A DNA stretch of 64,000 bases from Pelagicoccus sp. (lineage in GTDB: Bacteria; Verrucomicrobiota; Verrucomicrobiia; Opitutales; Opitutaceae). The DNA lies in assembly GCA_028284635.1 (NCBI GenBank), contig JANQRJ010000082.1, positions 1-64,000 on the forward strand. Direction: 5' to 3'. Made by a program: the position numbers and the translations under genes. This document shows positions 1 to 8,063 of this stretch, in pieces; position 1 is the first letter of the stretch, and each line of letters opens with the position of its first letter. The notes beneath the pieces were generated by a model. That model was not told the DNA's origin. It made no database searches and saw only the letters and a program-made list of their open reading frames with translations.

Positions 1-121
1 GAAGCATGATTTGCTCAGTCCTGCCTGTGACTGCGTAGCACCCCCAGGTAATAAACATGCCTAGCTTTGCATTTTTAAACCATTCCAGACGCTCTTCACG
101 GTTTTCGTCCATTTCGTTCAT
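1..121 (-). CDS. Alpha-L-fucosidase-like GH29 protein, N-terminal fragment (runs off the window)
   Basis: Only the first 40 codons are in the window; the rest lies to the left. The ATG is at 121 on the minus strand. The start of the protein reads ERLEWFKNAKLGMFITWG, which matches the opening beta strand of GH29 alpha-L-fucosidases (family pattern WFxxAKFGMFIHWGxYS). These enzymes remove fucose from glycans. The usual His of the FIHWG motif, which contacts the sugar in characterised members, is Thr here. No signal peptide precedes the domain, so a cytoplasmic enzyme is likely unless the start is misplaced. The assignment rests on one motif and the substrate is unknown. Confidence 0.6.
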   Translation of the reverse strand, partial: MNEMDENREERLEWFKNAKLGMFITWGCYAVTGRTEQIML

Positions 122-590
122 AAAAATAACCTCTTGAATTTGAGTTGATCAAGGATACCTTTGCTTTAAGGTTCTGTCTATGCTCCGGGATAATCAATTT
201 GTTTCTATTTCTAACTTAAGCTTGAATTTTTCTAGAGCAGGCCCGCCGATTCCGCCAAGAATCGGCGAGTGAATAAAAGAAAAAAGCCAGCCAAGCCCAA
301 GCTCTGCGTTCTCGCCCAGCTTTGCCACAGCATCTCGCTGGCCGACGTCTGCGACGCCACCCCAACGATCTAGCCAATTGGAACTAAGCCTCGGAACGCG
401 GGCGGCTCGCCCGCATCTGGTTTGATCCTGCATGATTGCGGGCGAGCCGCCCGCATTCCCAGGGAAGGTCTATCGAAGGGTTGCCATTTTGCGTGGCTGG
501 CGCAGGGTCTTGGGGTCTGATTCCCTCAAACTGGCTTTGGACGGCGCTTGCCTTCCTTCGCCTGCCTTAAAACCCACAATATCCTGTAGT
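122..590. other. Intergenic region, no gene recognised
   Basis: This stretch lies between the divergent GH29-like and aquaporin genes. It holds a palindromic repeat at 393-459 and no convincing coding sequence. A 79-codon minus-strand reading frame (194-433) has no recognisable domain and ends in the repeat. Promoters for both flanking genes should lie here, but no clear -35/-10 pair stands out. Confidence 0.6.
393..459. repeat. Inverted repeat, GGAACGCGGGCGGCTCGCCCGC family
   Basis: A 22-bp arm at 393-414 is mirrored at 438-459 with one mismatch, around a 23-bp loop. A related single arm (GGGAACGCGGGCAGCTTGCCCGC) occurs at 18060-18082, so this is a dispersed repeat. The transcript could form a strong hairpin. 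It lies upstream of the aquaporin gene. Confidence 0.8.
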
Positions 591-1238
591 ATGAAACTCT
601 TCCCTTCGCTTGTCGCCGAATTCATCGGCACGTTCACCTTAATTTTCGTCGGCGTCTTCGCAATCCACAATTCGGGCGGCGATCTGCTGATGGTCGCCTT
701 GGCTCATGGCTTGGCGATCGCAGTCATGGTCTCGGCTTTCGGCCACATCTCCGGTGGCCATCTCAATCCTGCGGTCACGCTTGGGGCTCTTGTGGGAGGC
801 AAGATCGATCTGAAGGACGGCTTGCTCTATGTCGTTTCGCAGCTTGCGGGGGCGACGGTGGCGGCATTCGCGGCGAGCTTGATTGTTTCGACCGAGATGG
901 TGGCGGCTGGCACGCCGGTTTTGGCGGAGGGCGTGAGCACAGGAGCGGGCATCGCGCTAGAAGCGATTCTGACCTTCTTCCTGGTGATCGTGGTATTCGG
1001 CACGGGCATCGACAGCCGGGGCCCAAGGATCGGCGGTTTGGCGATCGGTCTCACGGTGGCTCTGGATATCATGGCTGGCGGCCCGATCACGGGCGCGGCG
1101 ATGAACACGGCGCGCAATTTCGGTCCGGCTCTCGTATCCGGAAACTGGAGCAACCACCTGGTCTACTGGGTAGGCCCACTGCTCGGCGGCGCCGTGGCAG
1201 GTCTGGTCTACTCGAAGGTGATGGAGAACAAGAAGTAG
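591..1238 (+). CDS. Aquaporin / MIP-family channel
   Basis: A 215-residue polytopic membrane channel for water or small neutral solutes. It starts at ATG 591; the frame is open further upstream, but that part is not protein-like and holds a repeat. The first pore signature is intact (GGHLNPAV, residues 56-63). The second is GAAMNTARNFGPAL, so the usual NPA reads NTA (172-174), while the following selectivity-filter Arg (175) is kept. The GGPITGAAMN context resembles TIP/AQP8-like members more than E. coli AqpZ or GlpF. Length is normal for the family. It is monocistronic, followed by a clear terminator. The family is certain, the transported solute is not. Confidence 0.9.
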   Translation: MKLFPSLVAEFIGTFTLIFVGVFAIHNSGGDLLMVALAHGLAIAVMVSAFGHISGGHLNPAVTLGALVGGKIDLKDGLLYVVSQLAGATVAAFAASLIVSTEMVAAGTPVLAEGVSTGAGIALEAILTFFLVIVVFGTGIDSRGPRIGGLAIGLTVALDIMAGGPITGAAMNTARNFGPALVSGNWSNHLVYWVGPLLGGAVAGLVYSKVMENKK

Positions 1239-1262
1239 ACTACTCGAATTTTCGCTTTTTCG

Positions 1263-1297
1263 GCCGGAATTGCCTTTTGGCGGTTCCGGCTTTTTTT
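1263..1297 (+). terminator. Rho-independent terminator after the aquaporin gene
   Basis: GCCGGAA pairs with TTCCGGC around a 14-nt loop that can pair partly (TTGCC/GGCGG). A run of seven T follows directly at 1291-1297. It starts 24 bp after the stop codon. Confidence 0.85.
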
Positions 1298-1324
1298 GGC
1301 TTTGGTGTCGCATCACGTCCTCAA

Positions 1325-1470
1325 CGTAGCGCGGAGCTTTAGCCCGCGTCCGCAATTCGCCATCATCATCCCCCTCCTCATCTTTATCCTCATCCCAGGA
1401 TGAAGATGAGGATGAAGAAGAGGATGAGGATAAGAAACAACGTGGTCGCGGGCTAAAGCTCCGCGCTACG
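1325..1470. repeat. Nested palindromic element: CGTAGCGCGGAGC outer arms enclosing a GA-rich hexamer hairpin
   Basis: The outer arms are a perfect 24-bp inverted repeat (1325-1348 and 1447-1470). Inside lies a second palindrome. Its left arm is a CATCATCATCC/CCTCATC series (about 1361-1397). Its right arm is the complementary GGATGAAGATGAGGATGAAGAAG series (about 1398-1435). The inner arms have 3- and 6-bp periodicity and pair in several registers. Sister copies with the GA-rich core are at 3606, 22951, 31849, 32112, 50236, 59763 and 63121. The same outer arms recur at 50236 and 56751. Confidence 0.9.
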
Positions 1471-1487
1471 GGCTGATCCATTCTCTG

Positions 1488-1514
1488 CCTTTCGACAAGC
1501 TCAAGGTCTGCGAC
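1488..1514. repeat. Short dispersed repeat CCTTTCGACAAGCTCAAGG
   Basis: An interrupted palindrome (CCTTTCGA/TCAAGG-like) just downstream of the nested element. A near-identical copy (CCCTTCGACAAGCTCAGGG) lies inside the CGTAGCGCGG palindrome at about 56800-56822. The two repeat families therefore tend to occur together. Confidence 0.6.
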
Positions 1515-1550
1515 AGTGCGGCGACGAGCGCCGACCCTACAGAAATAGTT

Positions 1551-4052
1551 TTAGATGAGCTCCTTGAGTTCCTTGAGGGAGATCTTGGCGTTGGCGGCTT
1601 CGCTGGCTTCGAAAACGTCTTTGAGCAGCTCTCGCTTTTGCCTCTGCAGCTGGAGGACCTTTTCCTCGACGCTGCCGCTGACGATGAGCTTGTAGCTGGT
1701 GACGACCTTGGTCTGACCGATGCGGTGGGCTCGGTCAGTGGCTTGGGCCTCGGCGGCGGGGTTCCACCAGGGATCGAAGTGTACCACGGTGTCGGCGGCG
1801 GTGAGGTTGAGGCCGGTGCCGCCAGCCTTGAGAGAGATGAGGAAGACGGGGATCGAGTCGGTGTCGTTGAAGCGATCGACCTCTGCCATGCGATTGCGGG
1901 TGGAACCATCGATGTAGCAGTAGTCGATCTCCTGTTCGTCTAGTTCCTCGCGCAGTAGGGAGAGAACGGATACGAATTGGGAAAACACGAGGATGCGGTG
2001 CCCGCCATCCACGGCTTCCTCGAGCAGTTCGCGGAAGGAGTTGAGCTTGGCGGAGGCTTCGGCAAGGGCGTTGGCGTCGATGATGCGCGGGTCGCAGCAG
2101 GTCTGGCGCAGGCGAAGGAGCTGGGTAAAGGTCTTCATGCGTATGGCGCCTTCGCTGGCTCCCGACCGTTCGAGCTTGGAGATTTCGTCTTCGGCGCTGC
2201 GGCGGGTCTTTTGGTAGAGGGCTTCTTGCTCGGGGGTCATGTCGACAAAGAGGGTCTGCTCGATCTTTTCGGGCAGCTCTTTGGCTACGGCCTGCTTGGT
2301 GCGACGGAGGATGTAGGGGGCGGCCAGGTCGAGGATGCGTCGTTCGTGCCACTGGCGCTCGTCTCCGCGGGCGCTGGCGGGGATGGGCTTCCAGGCGCCT
2401 GGCATGATGAAGTCGAGCAGAGACATGAGGTCCTGCAGGCTGTTTTCGATGGGCGTACCCGTGAGGAGGATACGTCCCTGAGTTTGCAGGGTGGCGATGG
2501 CCTTTGCGTTTCGGGTACGTCGATTCTTGATGTGCTGGGCTTCGTCGCCGATCACGCAGCGGAAATCGATCTGGGAGAAGAGCTTCTGGTCGCGGATCAG
2601 GGTGCCGTAGGAAGTGATGACGAGATCATATGATCGAGCGTCTTCGGTCGCTGCGAGCCGTTTGCCGCCGTGATTGACGAAGACCTCGAGATCGGGGCAG
2701 AACTTGGCTGCTTCGCGTCGCCAGTTTTCCACCAGCGAGGCGGGGCAGACGACGAGACTTACGTCTCGTTGGTTCTGGGTTCTGGGCGCTTGGCGTTTGG
2801 TTTTCTGGATAGAGGAGAGGAAGGCGAGGGACTGGAGGGTCTTGCCGAGGCCCATCTCGTCGGCAAGAATGCCGCCGAGCTTGTGCTGGAAAAGGTGATA
2901 CAGCCAAGCGACTCCGATTTTCTGATACGGGCGGAGGGTTTTCTCCAGTTCGACGTTGAGAGTAGGGGCGGGTAGCTTGGCGAGATTCGAAAGGGCTTCG
3001 CTACGGGCCTTCCAGGTGGTAGGGGGTTTCCAGCCGGGGTTTAGTTCGGCGAGAGATTCCTGAATCTCGGTGGAGCGAGAGAAGGGGATGCGGTAGGTTC
3101 CGTTGTGAAGCAGGGGGGCATTGTAATCGGAAGTCAGGCTCTTCTGAAGCCTTTCCAGCTTGTCGAGCTTGCCGCTTCTGAGCAGGTAGACTTTTCCGTT
3201 GGATTCGATGTAGCGTTTGCCGGTAGTGAGGCTTTGGCTGATCTCGCGGTCTGCGGCTTGTCCGGCTTTGATGGATACGCTAACACGGTAGCTGTTTCGC
3301 TCCTCTACGACTTCCGTCTTGATATCGGCTTCGCGCAGCGCGGCAGTGCGGGAGGCGAAGTTTGCGGTGAATTCGGCTTGGTAGCGTTGCTCGAGGTCGG
3401 TCCAGTGTTCGCCGAGGAAGTTGAGGGTGAGGTGCCGGTCGCGCAGCCACCATTTGCGGTTGGATGGCTCGAGCTTGAAGCGGTTGACTTGCAGGAGCTC
3501 GCGAATCTCTTCGTAGTAAGGGTGTTCGCGGGAGGGCAGGCCGATGGCGAGATACTGCGAGGAGCCGTCGACGGTCATAGGCGTGCCGTCGAAGGCGAGG
3601 GACTTATCTTCATCTGCTTCTACTTCTGCTTCTTCTTCTTCTTCTTCTTCTTTTTCTGGCGGGGTTGCGTGGGAAGAAGATGAAGAAGTAGAAGAAGATG
3701 AAGATTTTGGGAGGAGGGGGGAGACTCCGGCGAGTTCGCCTGCGGACCAGGGGATGGGGGTCTTGGGCTGGTTTGCCCAGTAGAAGGCTTCCTGTTTGTC
3801 GAGAAACTGCAGGAGCTGGCGGAGTTGCTCGCAGGTCAGCTGAAGAAAGGAGGAGAGGCTTCCGCCGCACCATTGGAGAAGGGAGAATGCTGCGAGGCGG
3901 TCTTGCGCCCCGAGTTCGGCAAGACGGTCGAGGGGCAGTTTTTCCGGGGCGGTGGTTTGACCGTCTTCGAGATCGATTTCGAGTTTGGTGGGGATGGCAT
4001 CGCGGGGGATGCAGGATGCGATGTTGGGCGGAAGCAGGAGGCGGAGACGCAC
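1551..4052 (-). CDS. SNF2/Rad54-family DEAD-like helicase
   Basis: An 833-residue Swi2/Snf2 ATPase, a dsDNA translocase that remodels protein-DNA complexes (HepA/RapA-like bacterial group). Residues 375-405 carry LRPYQKIG and the Walker A box DEMGLGKT (398-405). Motif II is DEAQ (503-506), motif III LTGTP (530-534), and the C-terminal helicase lobe (about 660-800) has LKAGGTGLNLT and RAHRIGQ. The start is GTG at 4052. Residues 117-149 are a Ser run, a short HATPPEK loop and a Glu run. They are encoded by a palindromic element inserted in frame (3606-3710). A GGTTCTG heptamer array encodes part of the linker after motif I (about 418-430). rsmG lies 44 bp upstream on the same strand. The DNA target is unknown. 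Confidence 0.95.
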   Translation of the reverse strand: MRLRLLLPPNIASCIPRDAIPTKLEIDLEDGQTTAPEKLPLDRLAELGAQDRLAAFSLLQWCGGSLSSFLQLTCEQLRQLLQFLDKQEAFYWANQPKTPIPWSAGELAGVSPLLPKSSSSSTSSSSSHATPPEKEEEEEEEAEVEADEDKSLAFDGTPMTVDGSSQYLAIGLPSREHPYYEEIRELLQVNRFKLEPSNRKWWLRDRHLTLNFLGEHWTDLEQRYQAEFTANFASRTAALREADIKTEVVEERNSYRVSVSIKAGQAADREISQSLTTGKRYIESNGKVYLLRSGKLDKLERLQKSLTSDYNAPLLHNGTYRIPFSRSTEIQESLAELNPGWKPPTTWKARSEALSNLAKLPAPTLNVELEKTLRPYQKIGVAWLYHLFQHKLGGILADEMGLGKTLQSLAFLSSIQKTKRQAPRTQNQRDVSLVVCPASLVENWRREAAKFCPDLEVFVNHGGKRLAATEDARSYDLVITSYGTLIRDQKLFSQIDFRCVIGDEAQHIKNRRTRNAKAIATLQTQGRILLTGTPIENSLQDLMSLLDFIMPGAWKPIPASARGDERQWHERRILDLAAPYILRRTKQAVAKELPEKIEQTLFVDMTPEQEALYQKTRRSAEDEISKLERSGASEGAIRMKTFTQLLRLRQTCCDPRIIDANALAEASAKLNSFRELLEEAVDGGHRILVFSQFVSVLSLLREELDEQEIDYCYIDGSTRNRMAEVDRFNDTDSIPVFLISLKAGGTGLNLTAADTVVHFDPWWNPAAEAQATDRAHRIGQTKVVTSYKLIVSGSVEEKVLQLQRQKRELLKDVFEASEAANAKISLKELKELI
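2771..2805. repeat. Heptamer (GGTTCTG-type) array inside the SNF2 gene
   Basis: Degenerate 7-bp units (GGTTCTG GGTTCTG GGCGCTT GGCGTTT) continue through the coding sequence and encode a poorly conserved RTQNQ-type linker on the minus strand. The same heptamer forms an intergenic array at 18023-18062. Confidence 0.6.
3606..3710. repeat. GA-rich hexamer palindrome inserted in frame in the SNF2 coding sequence
   Basis: The left arm (about 3606-3655, TCTTCATCTGCTTCTACTTC series) is complementary to the right arm (about 3676-3710, GAAGAAGATGAAGAAGTAG series) around a loop of about 20 bp. Both arms keep the helicase frame open. Read on the minus strand, one arm gives SSSSSTSSSSS and the other EEEEEEEAEVEADED. 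The arm sequences match the intergenic copies at 22951, 31849 and 32112 closely. Confidence 0.9.
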
Positions 4053-4060
4053 GGGCTGGA

Positions 4061-4090
4061 GCGAAGAATTAAGAGCGAAGAGTTAAGAAC
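4061..4090. repeat. Heptamer (AAGAGTT-type) array between rsmG and the SNF2 gene
   Basis: Degenerate 7-bp units (GAAGAATT AAGAGCG AAGAGTT AAGAAC) fill the 44-bp gap between the two minus-strand genes. A cleaner array of the same unit lies between hemF and hemE at 10938-10965. Confidence 0.6.
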
Positions 4091-4096
4091 TGCTTG

Positions 4097-4762
4097 CTAG
4101 CGTTTGACTGGGATGTGGATGACGTACTTCTGGTCGAAGTCTTCGTCGTCGAAGTATTCACGGATTGGGTACGCAGTCGGTTCTTCTGGGATGCTGGCAA
4201 ATTCCTCGGCGAGGTCTCCGCCCTTGAGGTAGAGGACTCCGTTGGGAAGCTGGTTGAAGCAAGAGCGTTTCACTTTCTTGCGGATCCAGCTCATGAACTT
4301 GGGCAGCTGGGTGACGGCGCGGGCCACGATGAAGTCGACTTGGCGATCTACTTCCTCCGCTCGGCACTGGATGGCGACGGCGTTTTGCAAGCCCAGCTTT
4401 TCGATGCAGTCCTGCACCACTTTGATCTTCTTGCCGATCGAGTCGATGAGCAGAAAGCGGGCTTTGGGGAAGGCGATGGCGAGAGGGATGCCGGGGAATC
4501 CACCGCCGGTGCCCACGTCGATGACGGTAGTGTCTGGGGCGAAGGGCATGACCTTGGCGATGGCGAGAGAGTGCAGGATATGTCGCTTAGGCAGGTTGGC
4601 GATGTCGGTGCGGGCGATCAGATTGATCTTCTGGTTCCAGTCGGCGATGAGCTGAGCGAACTGCATGAGTTGGCCCCGTTGTCGCTCGCTTAGCTCGGGA
4701 AAGTTCTGGTGGATGCTGGAAAGGTCGAAATCCATGGCGAGCAGAGGTTGAAAACGGTCCAT
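4097..4762 (-). CDS. rsmG: 16S rRNA (guanine-N7)-methyltransferase RsmG (GidB)
   Basis: A 221-residue SAM-dependent methyltransferase that modifies G527 of 16S rRNA. The SAM-binding loop VIDVGTGGGFPG (residues 80-91) and the preceding NLIARTDI and RHILHSL segments are diagnostic for RsmG. Length is normal. The start could also be the internal Met at 4735 (MDFDLSS); the first nine residues are not needed for the fold. It is not next to the gidA/parA genes seen with rsmG in other bacteria. It is probably co-transcribed with the SNF2 gene downstream. Confidence 0.95.
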   Translation of the reverse strand: MDRFQPLLAMDFDLSSIHQNFPELSERQRGQLMQFAQLIADWNQKINLIARTDIANLPKRHILHSLAIAKVMPFAPDTTVIDVGTGGGFPGIPLAIAFPKARFLLIDSIGKKIKVVQDCIEKLGLQNAVAIQCRAEEVDRQVDFIVARAVTQLPKFMSWIRKKVKRSCFNQLPNGVLYLKGGDLAEEFASIPEEPTAYPIREYFDDEDFDQKYVIHIPVKR

Positions 4763-4846
4763 GCGTCCGTGGCGACTGAAATCGAAAGTGTCTCTTGAGT
4801 AGGAACGAGCTGCTTCAGGACAGCCAGGTTTGTCGAAGACTATTGA

Positions 4847-5017
4847 TCGCGCCTTACTCGGCCCCTGGAAGATGGCTCGCTAAGCCAAGACCGTCTGCAC
4901 ATAAACTGCGGAGTTTCCTATTCGGAGCGAAACGCGGCAAAGTGGAAAGAAGGCGATCCGGGGCGTCCGCGTTTCGTGAAGACGATTCGGGACGTGGGTT
5001 ATCGGTTCGAGGGCTAG
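4847..5017 (+). pseudogene. Remnant of a winged-helix (OmpR/CadC-type) regulator, C-terminal end only
   Basis: One plus-strand frame between rsmG and the S9 peptidase ends with GDPGRPRFVKTIRDVGYRFEG followed by TAG at 5015-5017. This is the characteristic last beta-hairpin of OmpR/PhoB-type DNA-binding domains (consensus DPxxPRxIxTVRGxGYxF). The frame is open only from 4847, and the part before about 4930 resembles nothing. No start codon or receiver domain is present. I read it as a decayed regulator gene. A chance match is unlikely given the length of the motif. Confidence 0.55.
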
Positions 5018-5031
5018 GAGGACCGCTCGAG

Positions 5032-6966
5032 CTACTTCATATTCTTTTCGAGGAACTCCACTATCTGATCGTAGACTTTCACGCGGGTTTTCATCTCGAA
5101 GATGTTGTGGCCTTCGCCCTTGAGAAACATGGTCTTGTGTTCGGCGCCTTTGCTTTTGAGGTCGGCCGCGAGTTTCTTGGAGTGCTTGACGGACACGTTT
5201 TTGTCACTCTTGCCGTGAATGATGAAGATGGGAATCCTGATCTTGTCGGTATGATATATCGGGGAGATTTCTTGGAAATGGGCTTCGTTTGCCTTGGGGT
5301 CGCCAAGTTCTTCGAGCAGTTTGTGATGGCTGTATTTATGCCTCTGCCATTTGCGGTCCTTGATCATCTGTTCCCAGTCGAAGACCCCCATCACGGTTAT
5401 GGCGCATTTGTATAGATCGGGCTCGAAGGCGGCTCCGCAGAGGGCGGCGTAGCCACCGAAACTCGCTCCCATGATAGCGAGTCTTTCCGGGTCGGCTATG
5501 CCTTGCTCCACACTGAGTCGAACTGCTTGGGTGATGTCGTCGTGCATCTTGCGGAACTTGTAGGCTTCGTCTTCCGATATCCGTTTTCCGTAGCCCTCGG
5601 ACCCACGGTAGTTGACGCGTAGAACGGCGTAGCCGCGGTTTGCGAAGAACTGGGTTTCGTCGTTGAAGGTGCCATAGTCTCGAGCCCATGGTCCGCCATG
5701 TACAAGACATACAGTGGGGTAAGGCGCTTCGCCTGTCTGGGGTCGAGTGAGGTAGCCTTCGAGCTTGAGCCCGTCTTCGGTCTTGAAGTGGAAGACCTCG
5801 GTCTTGGCGAGGCCGCTGTCCTTGAGCCAGGGGCGCGTGGGGCTGACGAGCCTCAGGGCCTTTTCCTTTAGATCGAGAATGTAGTATCTGCTGGGGGATC
5901 GATCGGAAGTGGAGTTGATTAGGATCCGGCTGAGATCGTCGGTAAGGTGATAGATTAGATTGGCCTTTCCGGGCAAAGCCGCGTCTACCACCCGCTGGAT
6001 GGCGTTCATCTGCTCGACGAGCCAGACGACCGTTGGAACGTCTCTGGTATATCGAATGCCTACGATGTTGTCCTGATAGGCTATATACCTCGCGGTGCTG
6101 GAGAAGTCGTAGTACTCGTCGCGAAACAGGACGTCGCTGAAGGTGTTTTTGGCTATGTCGTATAGATAGAGCCCCGTGGTTTCATGCCCATCGTATCCCG
6201 AGACGTATAGTTGGGCATTGTCCGCGGAAAAGGCCTCTATATCCCACTCGTCAGGGTCGAGGGGGAGAGACGTCCAGTCGTCGTCGCCTTGGTTTCGGTG
6301 GAGATACTCTAGCTTGTCTTCCCAGAACCTGGTGACGATGCGCGGCTCGTTATCCCAGTCGGTGCGCCAACCGAAGACTTGGCCTTTTGGCTGCATGATC
6401 CTGTTTGAAATGAGGGGGTTGTCCTTGGTTCCAGGGACGCGATTCGCGCCCATGGCGTCTGGCGAACCGGCGTTGCCGGTTTCGTCGAGCATGGCGAGCG
6501 AGGGCTTCATCTCAAAGCCGTCCTTTATCCAGATCCAGGCGTTTGGGCTATCGTGGATGGGATCAACGATACTTACCACTGCATCGCTACCGACGAGAGT
6601 GTTTATCGACTTGCGATTTACGTTTACGCTGTAAATGCCTGCGACGTATGAATTCCATCGGCCGACGTTGAAGGCTATGTCTTCGTTGTTCATCCACCTG
6701 AAGCGGTAGATGTTGTAACCGGATTCCCATTTGAAGGAGCGCTTTATCTTGCAAGTATCGAGATCTATGATGATGAGACCGGTCTGGTCGGTCTCTGTGA
6801 CTGGGGCGAGTGCGGCGGCGTATTTGCCATCTGGAGACATATGGATGCCGTACACGCGTGGCGGCCGAAGGAGTGACTCGGATGAGATCTTCGCTGAAGA
6901 ACGGGCTTCGGGGAGGCTTACTGCCGTGAATAGGAGAATTGCGGCTGAAAGGATGCTGGAGCGCAT
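5032..6966 (-). CDS. Secreted S9-family peptidase (prolyl oligopeptidase / acylaminoacyl peptidase-like)
   Basis: A 644-residue serine peptidase with an N-terminal signal peptide (about residues 1-22), so probably periplasmic. The N-terminal half looks like a degenerate beta-propeller. The C-terminal third is an alpha/beta-hydrolase. The nucleophile elbow is GASFGG (Ser502), the acid HGKSDKNV (Asp588) and the base GEGHNIF (His620), so the triad is complete. The VCLVHGGPWARD oxyanion segment is typical of the S9C group. These enzymes cleave short peptides. The gene stands alone on the minus strand. The exact specificity cannot be told. Confidence 0.9.
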   Translation of the reverse strand: MRSSILSAAILLFTAVSLPEARSSAKISSESLLRPPRVYGIHMSPDGKYAAALAPVTETDQTGLIIIDLDTCKIKRSFKWESGYNIYRFRWMNNEDIAFNVGRWNSYVAGIYSVNVNRKSINTLVGSDAVVSIVDPIHDSPNAWIWIKDGFEMKPSLAMLDETGNAGSPDAMGANRVPGTKDNPLISNRIMQPKGQVFGWRTDWDNEPRIVTRFWEDKLEYLHRNQGDDDWTSLPLDPDEWDIEAFSADNAQLYVSGYDGHETTGLYLYDIAKNTFSDVLFRDEYYDFSSTARYIAYQDNIVGIRYTRDVPTVVWLVEQMNAIQRVVDAALPGKANLIYHLTDDLSRILINSTSDRSPSRYYILDLKEKALRLVSPTRPWLKDSGLAKTEVFHFKTEDGLKLEGYLTRPQTGEAPYPTVCLVHGGPWARDYGTFNDETQFFANRGYAVLRVNYRGSEGYGKRISEDEAYKFRKMHDDITQAVRLSVEQGIADPERLAIMGASFGGYAALCGAAFEPDLYKCAITVMGVFDWEQMIKDRKWQRHKYSHHKLLEELGDPKANEAHFQEISPIYHTDKIRIPIFIIHGKSDKNVSVKHSKKLAADLKSKGAEHKTMFLKGEGHNIFEMKTRVKVYDQIVEFLEKNMK

Positions 6967-7096
6967 GCTCGATTTCGATTTTTGTTCTTCGAGAGCTACT
7001 CTACGTTCTGTAGAGTGACTGAGGTTTTATAGCGAAGGGTATTATGTAAAAACGCCTACCTGCACGCTTCTTGTCAAGCATTGGTATGGGACGCAG

Positions 7097-7127
7097 AAAA
7101 GGCCCCCGCTGTTGGGCGGGAGCCTTC
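7097..7127 (-). terminator. Terminator after the VPDSG-CTERM gene
   Basis: AAGGCTCCCGCC and GGGGGCCTT pair around a short loop, and on the minus strand the stem is followed by TTTTCTG. It lies 30 bp past the stop codon of the gene at 7157-7909. Confidence 0.75.
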
Positions 7128-7156
7128 TTGGTGAATATGATGATCCTAAAACGCTT

Positions 7157-7909
7157 CTAGCTCTGCTTGCGACGTCGGCTGAAGGTGGCGAGGCAGAGGA
7201 AGGCGGCGCCGAGTAGAGCGAGGGAGGAGCCGGTGTCGGGTACTGTCCAGGTGATGTTGTCTATGGCGCCGGAGCCGCCGAGCTGGACTTCGACTTTTTC
7301 AATGGAGCCGAAGCCGAAGTCAGAGGCGAGAAAAGGGCTGATGCGGTTGGCGGAATTGTTGCCCCAGGAGGCCCCGTCGCGGCCGGGAAGCGTACTGAAG
7401 GCGACCTCGCTGATGCCTCCGTTGTTGCCGAAGAAGATCAGTTTGCCATTTTCCACCGTAAGGTTTTCGACGTCGACGAGGTCCAGTCCGAAGGAAAGTA
7501 CGGACCGCACGAAATCGAAGATGAGGCTACCGGTAGGGTTTAGGCGAGTGCCTTCGTCGTCAGGAAGGTCGGCGATGTCCGGATCTCCCGTGTTGACGTC
7601 GTTTTCCTGGATGATGAGGAGTTTGCCGAGCTTGGTGTTGCTGGGCAGGTTCCCACCGGTCCAGGGATCTTCGAGATCGTCGTCTCGGGTGCCGGTGAGT
7701 TCGCTGTCGAAGGCGACGGCCCAGTCGGGAGCGTTGGGGTCGGCGTTGTCGTTGTTGATGCCTTCGATGACGACGCCGTGGCTGGTTTCGAAGTCGTCGG
7801 TGATTATCTGGCCGTGGGCGGCGCTCTCGAAGGTGAGTGTGAAGGAAGCGGCTTGGATTTGCAGGCTGGCCGCTGCTGCAAGGGCGGCGAAGGTTAGGAT
7901 TCTTTTCAT
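7157..7909 (-). CDS. Secreted protein with VPDSG-CTERM sorting signal
   Basis: A 250-residue exported protein. It has a signal peptide (about 1-20). Its tail starts with VPDTGSS, followed by a hydrophobic segment (SLALLGAAFLCLATF) and a basic end (SRRRKQS). This tripartite tail is the VPDSG variant of PEP-CTERM signals, cut and anchored by an exosortase, and is known from Verrucomicrobia. The mature part is acidic and Gly/Asp-rich, with no domain I can name. It resembles beta-sandwich surface proteins of this class that associate with exopolysaccharide. It is monocistronic with its own terminator. No exosortase gene is in the window. Confidence 0.85.
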   Translation of the reverse strand: MKRILTFAALAAAASLQIQAASFTLTFESAAHGQIITDDFETSHGVVIEGINNDNADPNAPDWAVAFDSELTGTRDDDLEDPWTGGNLPSNTKLGKLLIIQENDVNTGDPDIADLPDDEGTRLNPTGSLIFDFVRSVLSFGLDLVDVENLTVENGKLIFFGNNGGISEVAFSTLPGRDGASWGNNSANRISPFLASDFGFGSIEKVEVQLGGSGAIDNITWTVPDTGSSLALLGAAFLCLATFSRRRKQS

Positions 7910-8063
7910 AGCTATGTTGGGAGTTGTCTTTTCAACTGCATAGCGCGTGCCGTTCCTTGCGGAGGTTTTCTTACAGTCTTTTTATCTGCTTGGGGTCCAG
8001 CGGATTAAAAAGATTAAAATTTGCCCTTTGTTGAGGGGGATTTTGAAGAACTGTCGGCTTGTC

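Noticed and set aside
194..433. 79-codon minus-strand frame near the left edge
   Set aside because: It overlaps a palindromic repeat and has no recognisable domain.
432..590. Upstream extension of the aquaporin frame
   Set aside because: It runs through a palindromic repeat, and the protein sequence before Met 591 is not channel-like.
1325..1470. Considered whether the GA-rich element is a CRISPR array
   Set aside because: There are no regular repeats with unique spacers. The units are 3-6 bp and arranged as one inverted pair.
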